A DNA stretch of 64,000 bases from Otatea glauca (lineage: Eukaryota > Streptophyta > Magnoliopsida > Poales > Poaceae). Below the pieces are notes generated by a model that made no database searches, was not told the origin of the DNA, and saw nothing but the letters and a program-made list of their open reading frames with translations. The position numbers and the translations under genes were made by a program. Positions 33,550 to 46,636 of the stretch are shown piece by piece; position 1 is the first letter of the stretch; every line of letters starts with the position of its first letter. The stretch covers positions 48,128,743 through 48,192,742 of the forward strand of contig CM070723.1 in assembly GCA_036346275.1 (NCBI GenBank), read 5' to 3'.

Positions 33550-35442
33550 TCACCCCTTCGTGCCATTGACCGCCGTTGACTCCTCCTCCTCCGGCGTCGG
33601 CCGCCGCTGGTCAAACGGCAAGCGGCCGTCCTGCCCCTCGCCGGCGCCGTCCCGGAACCTCGCGTAGATGTCCCCCTTGTAGAAGCTCCACGTCCTCCAG
33701 ACCAGCACCAGCGACACGAGCGCGCCGAACACGGTGGCCGCCGTGATGATCAGGAACGACCGTTTGAAGCACTCCACGCCGAGGCACACCTTGTCGCGGC
33801 CGCCGCCGCCGGCGAAGCCTCGGCCGGGCTGCCTGTCCGCCTCGGAGTCGTAGAGCCTTCCAGCGACACGCACGTTGAGGATGTAGGAGCCGACGGGGCT
33901 GGCCATGCCGCCGAAGTTGTAGAGCGTGGAGTAGTACTTGAGCCCGAACACTTCGGAGATGATGGCGAAGACCAGCGGCCACTGCGCGCCGAAGCAGAAG
34001 CCGATGACGACGGAGGCGGCGTAGAGCGACTGGGGCACACCAAGCGCGATGAGGATGTGGCCGGCGCAGGCGAGCAGGAGCACGGCGGTGAGCATGAGCG
34101 TGCGCGGGAGCTTGTAGCGCTCAAGGAAGATCTCGGAGACGAAGCCGGCCGTGACGCGGCCGGCGTAGTTCCAGATGCTGATGAGGGAGACGAAGGTGTT
34201 GATGCTCTTCGCCGGGTACCCCAGCGACTGCCCGATCTGCCCCATGTTGTCTATCGCCGTCAGCGTCCCGCCGACACCGCAGATGGTGGCGACGAACAGC
34301 ACCAGCATGTCCACGCTCACCAGCGCCTGCAGGATCGTGTAGTCCTCCCCCCTCGCCGGCGGCCGGAACATGTTCTTCACGCATTTGCCGAACGACCCCA
34401 TGCAGGAGGAAGAAGATGTCGGCGCCGGCGAAGGCGACGACAGAGGCTGCTGTTCTGTCTCTGTCTTGGAGGTGGTGGACAATTGGACGTGGGCTGGGAC
34501 ACCGGCCACCGTGATGGTCGGCGGCGGATCGTTGTCACGGAGGGCGGCGTCGAGCTCGCGCTCGCGGTGGATCTTGTACTCCTGCTTGATGACGACGCCG
34601 AGCGGGAGGAAGAGAACGATGAGGAGAGCGGTTGCGGCGACGGCGTAGGCGGCGTGGGAGAAGGCGAACTGCTTCTGCACGACGATCATTACGAGCAGGT
34701 AGCTGGCGAGAGCGATGGAGATGTAGAGGAAGCAGTAGAATGGGTCATTGCTGGTCTCCTGCCCGCCGCGCCGGCGCGGGTATGGCATGATCCGTATGGT
34801 GTGCACGAACACGACGGAGATCGCCGCCGGCAGCCACGCGATGAGCAGGATGAGCGACTTGGCGTCGTCGCCGTAGAAGGCGAGGTAGAGCTGCGTGTAG
34901 ACGGCGCCGCTGAGGCCGACGAAGCCCTTTAGTATCCCGAGCACGACGCCGCGGCTCTGCGGGAAGTTCTTGACGCAGGTGACGAGCGCGCCGGTGTTGG
35001 CGAAGGACTGCGAGTTGGCGCCGACGAAGAAGTAGAGGCAGACGAGCCAGACCGGCGGAGAGGCCGTGCGGCCGGCGACGGCGAGGTAGACCATGAGGTA
35101 GCCGGAGAGGTTCATGGCGGCGCCGATGGCGAGCACGACCCACGGAGGCGTGACCTCGTTGATGAGGCCGGAGAGCACGCCGAGGTTGGCGCCGAGATCC
35201 TTGAAGAAGGAGATGGTGTTGAGCGTCTGCTGGTCGTAGCCCAGCGACGACTTGAGCACCTTGGAGTAGATGCCGAAGATGTACGTCGCCCCCGACGCCG
35301 TCAGGATCAGGAAGCTCGCGAACACCGTAAACCACCGCCCCACCACCACCTGCCGCGCAAACCGCGTCGTCGGGATCACGCGGAGAGGGTGCACCGGCGA
35401 CGGCGAGCCGCCGGTGCTGCCGGCGCCCGCGTCGAACACCAT
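33550..35442 (-). CDS. Nodulin-like / NFD4-type major facilitator, 630 aa
   Basis: Integral membrane transporter-like protein of the plant nodulin-like MFS family. The substrate is not known from sequence. The N-terminal nodulin-like domain (about residues 33-280) starts with GRWFTVFASFLILTASGATYIFGIYS and contains FFKDLGANLGVLSGL, YFFVGANSQSFANTGALVTC, NFPQSRGVVLGILKGFVGLSGA. A hydrophilic Ser/Pro/Thr-rich loop lies at about 290-365. The second MFS half (about 365-585) has GVGGTLTAIDNMGQIGQSLGY, SIWNYAGRVTAGFVSE, GFCFGAQWPLVFAIISEVFGLKYYSTLYN, typical of the family. About twelve hydrophobic segments can be seen; the tail is charged. A single exon gives full family length with no break. The first ATG (35440-35442) is in good context (ACCATGG) and precedes the conserved domain by 30 residues. 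Composition is strongly GC-rich, as in many grass single-exon genes. Long antisense frames over it are shadows. Confidence 0.93.
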   Translation of the reverse strand: MVFDAGAGSTGGSPSPVHPLRVIPTTRFARQVVVGRWFTVFASFLILTASGATYIFGIYSKVLKSSLGYDQQTLNTISFFKDLGANLGVLSGLINEVTPPWVVLAIGAAMNLSGYLMVYLAVAGRTASPPVWLVCLYFFVGANSQSFANTGALVTCVKNFPQSRGVVLGILKGFVGLSGAVYTQLYLAFYGDDAKSLILLIAWLPAAISVVFVHTIRIMPYPRRRGGQETSNDPFYCFLYISIALASYLLVMIVVQKQFAFSHAAYAVAATALLIVLFLPLGVVIKQEYKIHRERELDAALRDNDPPPTITVAGVPAHVQLSTTSKTETEQQPLSSPSPAPTSSSSCMGSFGKCVKNMFRPPARGEDYTILQALVSVDMLVLFVATICGVGGTLTAIDNMGQIGQSLGYPAKSINTFVSLISIWNYAGRVTAGFVSEIFLERYKLPRTLMLTAVLLLACAGHILIALGVPQSLYAASVVIGFCFGAQWPLVFAIISEVFGLKYYSTLYNFGGMASPVGSYILNVRVAGRLYDSEADRQPGRGFAGGGGRDKVCLGVECFKRSFLIITAATVFGALVSLVLVWRTWSFYKGDIYARFRDGAGEGQDGRLPFDQRRPTPEEEESTAVNGTKG

Positions 35443-35545
35443 GGGTTACTTAATACTTACTACTACTCTTGGGGTTGGTTTGTGTTTGGTGTGTGTGTGT
35501 TTAATTGTTTGTGAGGTTGTTGTGATGTTAATATCTTAGTTAAAT

Positions 35546-35556
35546 GTTATATAGAG
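35546..35556 (-). promoter_or_regulatory. TATA box of the transporter gene
   Basis: The - strand reads CTCTATATAAC, about 105 bp upstream of the start codon, a normal distance for a plant core promoter. Confidence 0.6.
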
Positions 35557-36084
35557 TGAGCTTGGGAGGGGGAAGTGTGTGGGGAGTGAGAGATTTGAGG
35601 CATCCTCTCTTTCACATTGCTTTCTTGAATGGATTGGACTAATTGAGTGAGTGATTGGGTTCCACACATGTGTAATGTAATGTTGATCACGAGAGAGAGA
35701 GAGAGAGATGGCTAGGTGAGTGTATGTCTGGACCAGATATTAAAAAACCGTCTCCTCCGTTCACAAATGTACATCGATCGATGTACATGAAACTAGCCAG
35801 TGTTATTAGATTCATCTTGCAAAATTACTTTCATAATACATAAATTATATTATATTTCCTAGTACACAAAAAGTCAAAAACACTTATATTTGTGGACAGA
35901 AGGAGTAATCTAGAGACTTAAGAGAAAAAAAATAGTTTTTTTTAATTCAGCAGGAGCTCTATTATTCTTTATAGATAGAGAAACAGGATGAAATGTTTAA
36001 CAACCGAGCTATGTAGCCCTCAGGCGGTATCAGGCGATCCAGGAACGAAGATGTGCGCTCAGACGGCTGGCAACACTATTATTA
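35557..36084. other. Upstream region of the transporter, with a GA tract at 35691-35708
   Basis: Contains an (AG)9 microsatellite on the + strand (CT on the gene strand), 250 bp upstream of the start codon. CT tracts are frequent near plant promoters. Otherwise nothing was recognised. Confidence 0.45.
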
Positions 36085-36790
36085 GAGGTGGGCACTCGGG
36101 CTGGGCTTTTTTGGGCCGGCCCGAGGCATGACGACACAGCTCGGTTCAAAGCCTGATATGATACTGTAGCACGGGCTGTGTCAGGTCCGAGAATCAGGCA
36201 CGATAGTCGGCACAGCCCGGCATGACACTATAGCATGGACCGTGCCGGACCGATGATCCAGGGCATAAGGAAGAAGCCTAGCATGGAGATCACCGACCCG
36301 CAGAGCATGAGTGCTATGGACGCACCCAGCAGTGTGGATGCCAATCCCATTTGTCAACACCTGAGAGGGACGGGCAAGAGGGGAAAGAGAGCTGAGAGTC
36401 TCTCAATCTCTCTCTTCTGTCTCCCTCACTCTCTTTCTCGCCCATTGCCCCTCTCTCATCTGTGTTTAATACATCCCCTCGCTCTGTGTAACTGTTCAAG
36501 AATAAATAAATTTTAATTCTTTTTCTTATAATATTTGTGTCCATTGCCTCAACTCCATGCGCCTTCTGCTCCTTTCCTCTTGTCGCAATAGTGCAAATGG
36601 GTCGGGTCTAGGCCGGCACGATATGAAGCAGGTACAAAACGCAAATGGACCGTGTCTAAGCTCGCCGAAGGCGAGCCAGGTCGGCACGGACAACACAGCG
36701 GGTACGACGGGCCGTCACGTCTCGACACGATTCAACCACGAAGCACGATAAATTTGTGCCGGATCGGCCCGACACGACACGACGCGGAGT
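36085..36790. repeat. Diverged DNA-transposon-like block with GGCCCG/CGGGCC words
   Basis: The left edge AGAGGTGGGCACTCGGGCTG is followed by repeated CGGCCCGAGGC, GGCACAGCCCGGCATGACAC, and near the right edge GATCGGCCCGACACGAC. These recurring complementary words are like subterminal repeats of non-autonomous hAT elements. The two ends cannot be paired exactly and no target duplication was found. Confidence 0.45.
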
Positions 36791-38600
36791 GCGAGAGGAG
36801 GGGAATCAAGGGATTGGGTACGTACGTGTTGTGTAAACACGACGCATCGGCGCAACGGTCGTGGAGGCGCCGCATGTGTGAACCGGCCGGGAGACCCGCT
36901 TGGATTTGGATTTGGATTGGATGAGCACTCACCAGTCTCACCTCGCTTGATTAGCCGTCTCGTACCTGCCAAGAGCATCTATAACGGTGTGATGAGCTTT
37001 GTCGCGTAGGATTTATGCTAACACGAGAAGTGAAGAAAGAGATAATGTAGCTGTCTTTTTATGAAAGAAGATCTAAGCTTAGAATTTAGAGTATATAAGC
37101 AGTACAAAATATTATTGTATGAATTATTATCTATGACCAACACTTTTTCAAGTCATACTTAAAAGATTGTAACGTCCTGTAGAGACAAGCTTAACAGGCA
37201 AACTATTGTAGAAGTCGTACTTGATTTTGTCAATAGATGACATGAAGAAATATATAGATAGCAATCGTCTTTACTGTTGAACATACTCTAAGGTTGGCGC
37301 GTGATTTAAGGGGATCCAATCCAACTAAGGCAGTGTGCATATGAAGTATATGTATGCAATTGATTAACTTGCAAAGCATGTCGATCTGTGGCATCCGGTG
37401 GCTAGTTCAACCGGTATGGCATCAATATATTTTGGCTAATCCTAGCGTTTCGAGTCATAATATTACACGAACGTCAGATGAGACTGATGAAGAGTTTGGT
37501 TGCATGTTTTTCACGGGATATTCTGATTCTGCCACAGTAATATTCTGATGTCTTGGTGCTGCCACAGTAATAATCTGATGTTAAGTCTTGGAACAGCAAC
37601 AGCCGAATGGCAACTGTCCAGTTATGAGAAGGAAAAAAACTATGGTTGATCATTGACAACTACTATCTCCATAATTCCATTCATCACCGTTACTGTATAT
37701 GGTACATGTTTTTTTTTTTTTTTGCAAAAGTTACTGATGAAATGTCAAGGACCTTTGGTAAATATGCTAGTTTGTCTTCACCACTATGACAGATTGTTGT
37801 AGTGGTTGTGGTATGAGTGACGACTAACTCGACTTTAAAGCACAAGAGGTTTGTAGTATTATTGCTGAATCTAACTTTGGACTATCAAGCCTCCCAGTCT
37901 CTGTTGTACTAGTTATAAATACCTTACTCTACATGAGCTACTCTATATGTGATGAAACCAAGAAAGTCTCTGTTTGATTGTTCTCTGCAGTTGGTTGGAC
38001 TGCTACCAAACATGCACATGCTTTGTTGACTTGAGGAGTCCAGATTACCATGCATGCAAATCTATGCCGCAATCCAAATTCTTCCTTTTGTTTTGAAGTA
38101 AAATAGGTGAGTGTGAGCCTGACATAGTGCTATGCATCATCAGTTCGTCACACTTGTGGCGATGAAGACAGATTGGGGATTCTATGTATTCTACTCCGCG
38201 AAATCACTGAAATTTTGTGGCAATTATGCAGGAACCAAAACAAAACAAGTCCTCTGAAATCCCTAGAAGTAAACCTCCAACCTAAACGGTCCCTAATTGG
38301 GTGTACTAGCTGCCATTTGAAGTAATAGCAGACGATCTAAATCCTATATCGGAACCGATAGGCCAATACGTCCGCAAACTATTATTTGCGTGGAAAATGC
38401 AAACTTTATCTGTCCGTTTAAAATTTAAGACGCTTGGAATGTTGTGTTTACTGTCGAGTCCTTGTCATCCTCGTCATCGTCGTTGCTCTGTTGTTGCTTA
38501 CCAAATTATGTATGGTCTTGTTGTTTCATTCTTGAGAGAGCGCAGGATGTCGAACTGTCAATGATGAAGGTGATTGTTTTCAACTATGAATTATCTCCAT
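36791..38600. other. Non-coding intergenic DNA
   Basis: No gene or clear repeat was recognised; a poly-T tract lies near 37709-37725. Confidence 0.5.
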
Positions 38601-39430
38601 TAGATAGAGCCGCACGGTACGCTATGATGGGTGAATTTTGATAGAGTGCTCGAACAGCAAAATCAACCTCCACGGTGGATATCATTTTTCCTTTGGCAAA
38701 ACCGATACAAATCTAAGAAAAACTGAAATAATCACAATTTCATAATTCGGGGGGGCCTTTCCGCAGAAACGGTGAATCCGAACAAGATTTCAAAAAATTT
38801 ATGGGTTTTTTTGCAAAAACAGGGACTCAAGACCATTTCAGAAAATTTATGGGCTTTTTTTGCAAAAAAAAATAGGGATTCAAGATCTGAGAGGAATTTT
38901 TTGGAACCACAAGGGTTATTTTACAAAAGAACCGACGGAGGGCCTTGACGCAATTTTGGAATTCACAGGGTCTTTTTGCAAAAAAAGCTAACGTGGACTC
39001 TCTCTCTTTGGCCGACAATGCCTTCTGCTTTAAGAGATACTAGATAGAGTTGCACGCCACACTGCACCGGATGGATTTTGATAGAGTGCTCAGATGGCAA
39101 AAGCAACCTCCACGATGATGTTATTTTTCCTTTAGCAAAACCTAAAAAATCTAAGAAAAACTGAAATAATCACAATTTCAAATTTTGTGAGCGATCTTTT
39201 CGCAGGAACGATGAATGAGAACAATATTTTAGAATATTCATGGGTTTTTTACGAAAATGGGGATTCATGACTAAGAGGAATTTCTAGAACCACGAGTTTT
39301 TTTTTTTTGCAAAAGAGCTCGGTCCGAGTTTGGATGCAATTTTCTAGAACCACAAAGATTTTTTTGCAAAAGAGCTGACAAGAGGGTCTCGACATAATTT
39401 CAGAATTTGGGGGCCTTTTTGCAAAATCAA
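38601..39430. repeat. Imperfect 440-bp tandem duplication
   Basis: TAGATAGAG plus CGCACGG/TGCACGC begins at 38601 and again at 39041. Both copies continue with GAATTTTGATAGAGTGCTC/GGATTTTGATAGAGTGCTC, CAACCTCCACG, AATCTAAGAAAAACTGAAAT. Each then contains smaller repeats with TTTTTGCAAAA, GGAACCAC and AATTTC words. Confidence 0.85.
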
Positions 39431-39456
39431 TATATATATATATATATATATATATA
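39430..39456. repeat. (TA)n microsatellite, 27 bp
   Basis: Uninterrupted TA dinucleotides at the edge of the tandem duplication. Confidence 0.95.
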
Positions 39457-39768
39457 GGAAAATGCTTCCTATATAGAAAAATTGTTCCATACTCTTGGGA
39501 GTACATCACACTTCTCATATACCGCTTTAATAAAAATTTATATCTCTTTATCCTTTGGAACATACGCTAATAATGATAAATACTTCAAAGTGAGTTGATG
39601 AAAAAATTTATCAAAGTCCACTTTTCATAGCATAATTTGAATATATACTTCTTTTACACATAAAAGGGTATATGGTACGAATAAAGGATTCTGATGGAAT
39701 TTTTTCAACCATATTTCATTGGAGTATCTTAGAATTAGTATTTAAGTATACCGAAAGTGATAAAAAAA

Positions 39769-39773
<5 letters not shown>

Positions 39774-39846
<73 letters not shown>
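39774..39846. repeat. (TA)n microsatellite, about 73 bp
   Basis: Uninterrupted TA repeat of about 36 units. It gives rise to a false open frame of alternating Tyr and Ile. Confidence 0.97.
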
Positions 39847-39849
<3 letters not shown>

Positions 39850-41204
39850 ATTGGCAAGCCAAGCCGTATGCACCAACTCTGCAATGTATGGAGCTAAAAA
39901 GATGTGTCAATAGACGTTATCACCTTATCCGGTAGAAGTGGTTTCTTGAGTGTCTTACACTCTCTAAGTAGTACCTGGTTGTAAAGGTATCTTAGTCTAA
40001 AAAGAAGCCAAAAAAATTTCTTTTGCTTTTTTTTCCAATCAAACATTGCCCTGAAGTCTATGCTCAGTACACAGCCATCTCTTCGTTATAGACCTTAAAC
40101 TTGTGTTGAAGAATCACCGTACTTAGCTGATATAATTAAAAAAAATCTATTTGACTAAAAGTCGGACAGAACTTAATGTTCTAGATTGTATTGAAGATTA
40201 AGATAAGATCACTAGTAATCATTGACCTCTTTTCTGTAGTGTTTGAACACTAGTTGGCCGAATTCACCAGGCTGCTTGGTTCAGATAAGAGTGGTTCACA
40301 CCAAGAAGGCGACCGGCACTAAGCTTCCATGTTTAACTAGGACTCGTTAGATCTGTCTCTTTTCTAATTAATTCTTAGGTAGATTGGTAGATAATTATGC
40401 CCAGAACCTGTGCTGTTCAATCTAGTTAGAAATATCTTTACCAATTTCAGTAGGACACTGCTCTTCTATTTTTGACTTGGTGTGTCGAAAACTAGCATAG
40501 CAAAATTGCAGTTGAAAAACCACCGCAATACCACGTGAAGCCTAAATCCAAGAACATGCAAATGCAAATGCGACATATGTGCCAAAACCAGATTCCTGTC
40601 AAGCTCTTTCATCGCATTGATCCATACTAATTTTAAGGAGAAAGAAAAAAGTAAGTAGCAAGTTCCATGCATGTTTGCAAGTGATTCCAAGGATATATAT
40701 ACTACCATAATGAAGCTTGAAGCATTTTCCTACCAACTAACCATGGAAAAATTAAACGCAACAGTACAACAAGAACACGACTATATATCCCTGCAGCACT
40801 TTGGAGTTTAGGCATGGAAGAGATTCTGCAATCAGAAAAGGCTATTGTAGCATGCATGACCTTTTGTTCAAGCGTGCATGAACATCTGGACAAAACAGAT
40901 AACGCACTTTGATCAACGACGGAAGATACAAACAAGTACTCCAGCATATGACAACCACTTGGCAGGAGCAATATACAGGAGTACAAAGCAAGAAGGCAAT
41001 ATTTCTAGGGCTGTCTAGAAATTAGGTAGTACCTGTTTTTTCGGGAACAAATCAAATGCATGTTGGACCATCACATTGCCTTGAGATTTGTGGCAAAGGA
41101 AGAGATGAAGAGGACGAGGATGATTTCTCCTCCTTGATGGTGAACCTTCCACTGAGATGTCCCTTTGCTACCTTCCATTCTGGTTGCTCCCAGAAGCCAA
41201 GAAC
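39847..41204. other. Non-coding intergenic DNA left of copia element 3
   Basis: No gene was recognised; open frames at 40466-40986 lack family features. The last five bases (AGAAC, 41200-41204) are the target-site copy of copia element 3. Confidence 0.5.
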
Positions 41205-42126
41205 TGTTGGAAAAATTTGCAATATTTTTAGTTCAGATTTTAAATTGAGACAAAAGTAACAAAAGACTAGAGATGCATAAAACAGAAGATAACACATTGT
41301 ACTTCAGAATATGCTCAAGAATTGTATGGTAATGGAATTGATTTATCACTCGAATTACTTACTATTGGGCTTGTTGAAGAAAAGGAAGCAGCGCAGACGT
41401 GGAAGTAGTCGATGTCGAGGAAGAAGCAGAGCGGTCGCGCTGATGCGCTGCCCAGAAACCTTATTGCCGCCCTCGTGCAGGTGAACTCTGCGGCAATGGT
41501 TCGGAGATACCGCTCACCCTCCTTCACGGTGCACGCCGAGGAGGAAGGCCGGCGCGGTTCAACAGCGCAACACAACAGTACAACACTTAGAGTTGAGGAG
41601 GAAGAATGGAGGAGGAATTCTGTATCTCTGTCCTGGACGTCTCCAGGAGTTTATATACACTCTCACAAGAAACTGACCTCATGATGTCAGTTAAATGCGG
41701 CAGTTACTAGTAACTGACAAATAATGTCAATTAACTCACTGGTAACTGACTGCATAATGACACAGAATTCAAATATATGTTTAAATCGCATTTAAACAGA
41801 TTGAATGGAGAGATAAATGCAGGATTCAGTAAAACAAAAAGGTGAATTCACAGTGTTAGGATACACATTACGACGCGGCGCGATCGCTCGTCGCAAGTCA
41901 CAAGTCACGCGTATTTTCACGCGAAAATACGCGAATGCGCGCGCGCGTGTGTGTTTAGCCACTGTCCACCCTATGCCATTCTCATGCGAAGTGTAATTAA
42001 TCAAGAGGTGGCAAGGACTCCACCTTTTAAATTGCCTTTCCTCCACTTGACTAGGCAATATGGTACTAAACCATGCATGCTTTGGAATTAAAGGAAATGG
42101 GCCACCCAATGGGCCAATTTCTAACA
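41205..42126 (-). repeat. 3' LTR of copia element 3 (922 bp)
   Basis: It is bounded by TG/CA with AGAAC outside and the purine tract inside. It contains a CG-rich alternating stretch (GCGCGCGCGTGTGTG near 41940) and the extra TCGCTCGTCGCAAGTC missing from the other LTR. Confidence 0.95.
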
Positions 42127-42689
42127 ATCCCCCACCAATTCCAAAGCAAACAACAGAAAAGATAACAAAAAAAAAATACTGTGCTGATGTGTTGTTAATA
42201 TACCAGTCTTTTTAGTGTAAGTCCCGTACGGGTTGAACTTGCACCTAGATTAGCAAGATTCATCCTCTCACAGCTGATGAATGGACTATGCCTTGAATTC
42301 ATAGCTTTTCGTGATCAGACTTCACTTGAAAATCTCAACTGATACTAGGCTGCCAAAAAACCACGCCTAAACGGATCGTTATATGGTCATGCTCCCTTAT
42401 CTACTCATGAGCTTTCTAGAGAATGCCCCATCCTCGTGAACTGCGACCTCACAGTTGAGCTCAAGTAGGTGTATTCATTATAGGTATCCTGTAGGCCAAT
42501 ACCTTTATTTTTAAACACTAGAATACATTAAGGCTTTAAGCCAACCTTCCGTACAGTCGAGAGTACTTTGTCTATTAGGACACAGGTACAATAATATGTA
42601 CTCTCTTGTTACAACATCAACTTGTTTTTCCATTACCTAATTCACGGGATCTCCGATCAGGAAGATATGGGTTACCGTTGTGGTGTAAC

Positions 42690-45600
42690 TCAAACGGGCC
42701 TCATGCCTATGTCCATAGACGCAATGGAAATCGCTTTCCTTGCAAGTCCTTTTGTAAAAGGATCTGCCAGATTTTTCTCAGTACGAATATAATTCACAGC
42801 AATAACTCCGGAGTTTCTCAATTTTCTGACAGTTTTAAGCCTACGCTTCACATGTCTGGAGGACTTCATGTTATCTTTAGTACTCATAACCTTAGTCAAC
42901 ACTGTTTGGTTATCGCAGTACATTAAGATCGCCGGTATTGGTTTCTCAACCAATGGCAAGTCCAACAGTAGCTCTCTAAGCCATTCAGCCTCAACAGTGG
43001 CTGTGTCTAGTGCTACGAGTTCAGCTTCCATGGTTGACCTCGTTAATATGGTCTGTTTGCAAGACTTCCATGAAACTGTAGCACCAGCTAAAGTAAAAAC
43101 ATAACCACTTGTAGCTTTGATCTCATCCGCATCAGAGATCCAATTGGAATCACTATATCCTTCTAAAACAGAAGGATATCCAGTATAGTGAATTCCATAA
43201 GATGTTGTGCCTCTCAAGTAGCGCAACACTCTTTCGAGTGCCTCCCAATGATCATCTCCTGGGTTAATGTAAACCGACTCAATTTGCTCACAGCAAATGA
43301 GATATCAGGTCTTGTGGCACCAGCTAGATACATAAGGGACCCAATAATTTGTGAATATCTCAATTGATCTTTCCCTAACCCTTGATTTTTTCGAAGCTTA
43401 ACACTCGGATCGTAAGGTGTTGGGGAAATTTTGCAATTCTCAAAGCCGAATTGACTCAATATTTTCTCAGCATAATGGGATTGATACAAAATAATCCCAT
43501 CCTCATTCTTAATCAATTTAATATTCAGAATAACATCTGCCTCTCCCAAGTCTTTCATATCAAAGCATCGAGATAAGAAAGTTTTGACCTCGTCAATTAC
43601 AGCAGTGTTTGTTCCAAATATAAGTATGTCATCAACATACAAACACAAAATAACACCTTGACCCCCACCATAACGATAGTATACACACTTATCTGCCTCA
43701 TTAACAGCAAAACCAGCAGATGTCAAAGTTTTATCAAATTTTTCGTGCCATTGCTTAGGTGCTTGCTTTAGGCCATACAAGGATTTTAATAATTTGCATA
43801 CTTTATTTTCCTGTCCAGTAATCACATAACCATCTGGTTGCTCCATATAGATTTCTTCCTCCAACTCTCCATTAAGGAAAGCTGTCTTTACATCCATTTG
43901 ATGGACGTGTAGACCATGGGAAGCAGCTAATGCAATGAGCACTCTAATGGTGGTTAATCTGGCAACAGGAGAATAAGTATCAAAATAATCTTCTCCTTTT
44001 TTCTGGTTATAACCCTTGGCCACAAGTCTTGCCTTGTACTTATCAACAGTACCATCAGGCCTCATCTTCTTTTTGAAGATCCACTTGCATCCAACAGGTT
44101 TGCACCCACTAGGAAGATCAATGATCTTCCAAGTCCCGTTAGCCATGATGGAATCCATCTCGCTACGGACCGCCTCTTTCCAATACTCAGCATCAGGAAG
44201 AGCATAAGCCTCTGAAAGAGATTTTGGCACATCATCCACGAGGTATACAATAAAATCATCACCAAAGGTTTTCTCAACCCTTTGTCTCTTGCTCCTACGA
44301 AGAGCCTCTGTGACTAAATTGTTATCCTCCTTAGAAATATCTTCTACTGGTAGTGTATCACTTATTGATTCAGAAATAGTGGTAGGTTCAACATTATTAT
44401 TATTATCAGTTTGATTATTCTCAGTTTGTGAAGTACTACCTGCTGGTCTCATAGGATAAATATCCTCAAAAAAAGAAGCATCTCTGGACTCCATTATTGT
44501 GTTAGCAATAATCTCAGGAGTTTCTGATTTTACTACTAAAAATCTATAGGCCGTGCTGTTATGTGCATATCCTAGAAAAATACAATCGACTGTTTTAGAT
44601 CCAAGCTTTCTCTTTTTCTGCAATGGTATATTGACTTTTGCCAAACATCCCCAAGTTCGCAGAAAATTAACATTGGGCTTTCTCCCCTTCCATCCCTCAT
44701 ACGGAGTAATCTCACACTTTTTAGTGATTACTCTATTTAGGACAAAATTTGTTGTTAATATAGCTTCCCCCCACCACATTTTAGGCATACCGGCACTCTC
44801 CAACATGGCATTCACCAAGTCTGTTAGTGTTCGGTTTTTTCTCTCAGCTACCCCATTTGATTGGGGAGAATATGGTGGTGTTACTTCATGGATTATACCA
44901 TGCTCAGAACAGAACTGGGAGAATTCATGAGAGATATACTCTCCTCCACGATCAGACCTTAGTCTTTTAATTTTCTTTTCTAGTTGGTTCTCAACCTCGA
45001 CCTTATAAATTTTGAAGTAGTTTAAAGCTTCATCCTTTGTTTTCAACAAATACACATAACAATAACATGTTACATCATCTATAAAAGTTAGAAAATATCT
45101 TTTGCCTCCTTTTGTCAACAATCCATTCATTTTACACAGGTCAGAATGGACAAGATCTAGTGGTGCCAAGTCCTTTTCTTCCTCTAATCCCTTAAAGGGT
45201 TTTCTAGGTTGCTTTGCTTGCACACAAGAATGGCACTTTGATCTTTTGACAATATCATATTTTGGAATTAATTGTAATCTGGACATTCGAGCAATGCTAT
45301 CAAAACCAATATGACAAAAACGAGAATGCCAAATATTGGCCTCACATTTATTCAAACCAGTTGCAATATTCATATTATAACAAGACTCTAGAGTACTGAG
45401 GCGGAACAAGACTCCACTCTCATAGCCTTTACCAACAAAGTTCCCATACTTTGATATTACAACTTTATTTGATTCAAATACTAGCTTATAACCATCTCTG
45501 CATAGGAGAGAACCACTAATGAGGTTCTTTTTTATTGTTGGCGCATGCTGCACGTTCTTCAAGTGGACAATCTTCCCTGAAGTAAGCCTCAGATCCACCA

Positions 45601-46600
45601 TGCCAACACCAAGAACAGAAGCATGCGACCCGTTCCCCATTAGGACGGAGGAAGCCCCGGCTGCCTGGTAAGAAGAAAATAAGGAAACATCAGAACACAC
45701 GTGAACATTAGCACCAGTATCAACCCACCAATCAGTGGATTGACATGCTGAAAAGACAACACGAGAATTACCATACCCTCCTGAAGTCGAGGCCTCGCCT
45801 ATGGTCACGTTGGCATTTTTCTTGCCTGGTTCATTTGTCCTGTTTTTGCGATAGCGACAGTCTTTTGCCATATGACCATCCTTTCCGCACACAAAACAGG
45901 TGATGTTCTTCATGTACCTTTTTCTTCTTTTTAAAGCTAGTTGTCTTGTTTGGTTTATAGCCTTTGAAGTTCTTGCCATATGATTTCTTCTCAATGACAT
46001 TGGCATTGTTCTGATTAGAGGTGCTTGGAGCATCTTTTGCTCTTGCCTTTTCTTCCACATCAAGGGCTGCAATGAGATCCTCAACAGAAATCTCTTCCCT
46101 TTTGTGCTTTAAGCTATTGGCAAAATCCTTCCAAGTTGAGGGAAGTTTGTCAACAATGCCCGCAGCCACAAACTTAGGAGGCAATGCACAACCCAAATGC
46201 GCAATCTCGCCAACTAGTAGCTGGAGTTCGTGTTCTTGTGCAACAATCGACTTAGCATCATCCATGCTAAAATCAAAAAATTGCTCACACACATACAACC
46301 AGCGACCAGCTTCAGCTTCGGCATATTTCTGGTCAAGTGCATCCCACAACTCAGTGGCAGATGTGTAGTTCATATACACATCATAGAGCTGATCTGCCAA
46401 AATAGTCAGAAGGCAGCCTAGTGCGGTGTTTTCGCACCGTCAAAGTGCAGGTTCTGGTCAATCGTAAATGGATACTGTGGGTGGATCACCCACCACAGCC
46501 CCAATGACATGAGCCAAAACTTGGCTCTTGTCTGCCATCTACGAAAATTGACACCAGAAAACCTCTCAGGTTTCATTGCATCCGAAGCACCAGCCATTGC
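42690..46600 (-). pseudogene. Copia 3 gag-pol, nearly complete, frame-broken
   Basis: Gag starts near 46595 (MAGASDAMKPERFSG) only 38 nt inside the LTR, breaks near 46415, and continues 46400-45930 (LYDVYMNYTSATELWDAL). In an A-rich run near 45920-45940 the frame changes; the zinc knuckle CFVCGKDGHMAKDC lies in the pol frame. Pol (46084 to 43214) has retropepsin (WWVDTGANVHVCSD), integrase with zinc site (HSRFCHIG, CHSCVQAKQP) and core (HSDLCK, FIDD, RSDRGGEY, NGVAERKNR), and reverse transcriptase (YKARLVAKGYNQ, QMDVKTAFLNGELEEEIYM, YVDDILIFG). RNase H follows in another frame after a break near 43230 (43229-42690, YSDSNWISD, AELVAL, KNLADPFTKGL). All catalytic motifs that I can check are present, but at least three frame breaks make this copy defective as a single polyprotein gene. 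Confidence 0.92.
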
Positions 46601-46636
46601 TGATTCACAAAAATATTCACAATAAGGTTTCTGGAC

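Noticed and set aside
33611..35335. Several long open frames overlapping the transporter on both strands
   Set aside because: They are shadows of a GC-rich gene; only the 630-residue frame has domains.
39672..39935. Protein with alternating Tyr and Ile
   Set aside because: It is a translation of the TA microsatellite.
44553..44930. 125-residue + strand frame
   Set aside because: It is antisense to the integrase region of copia element 3.
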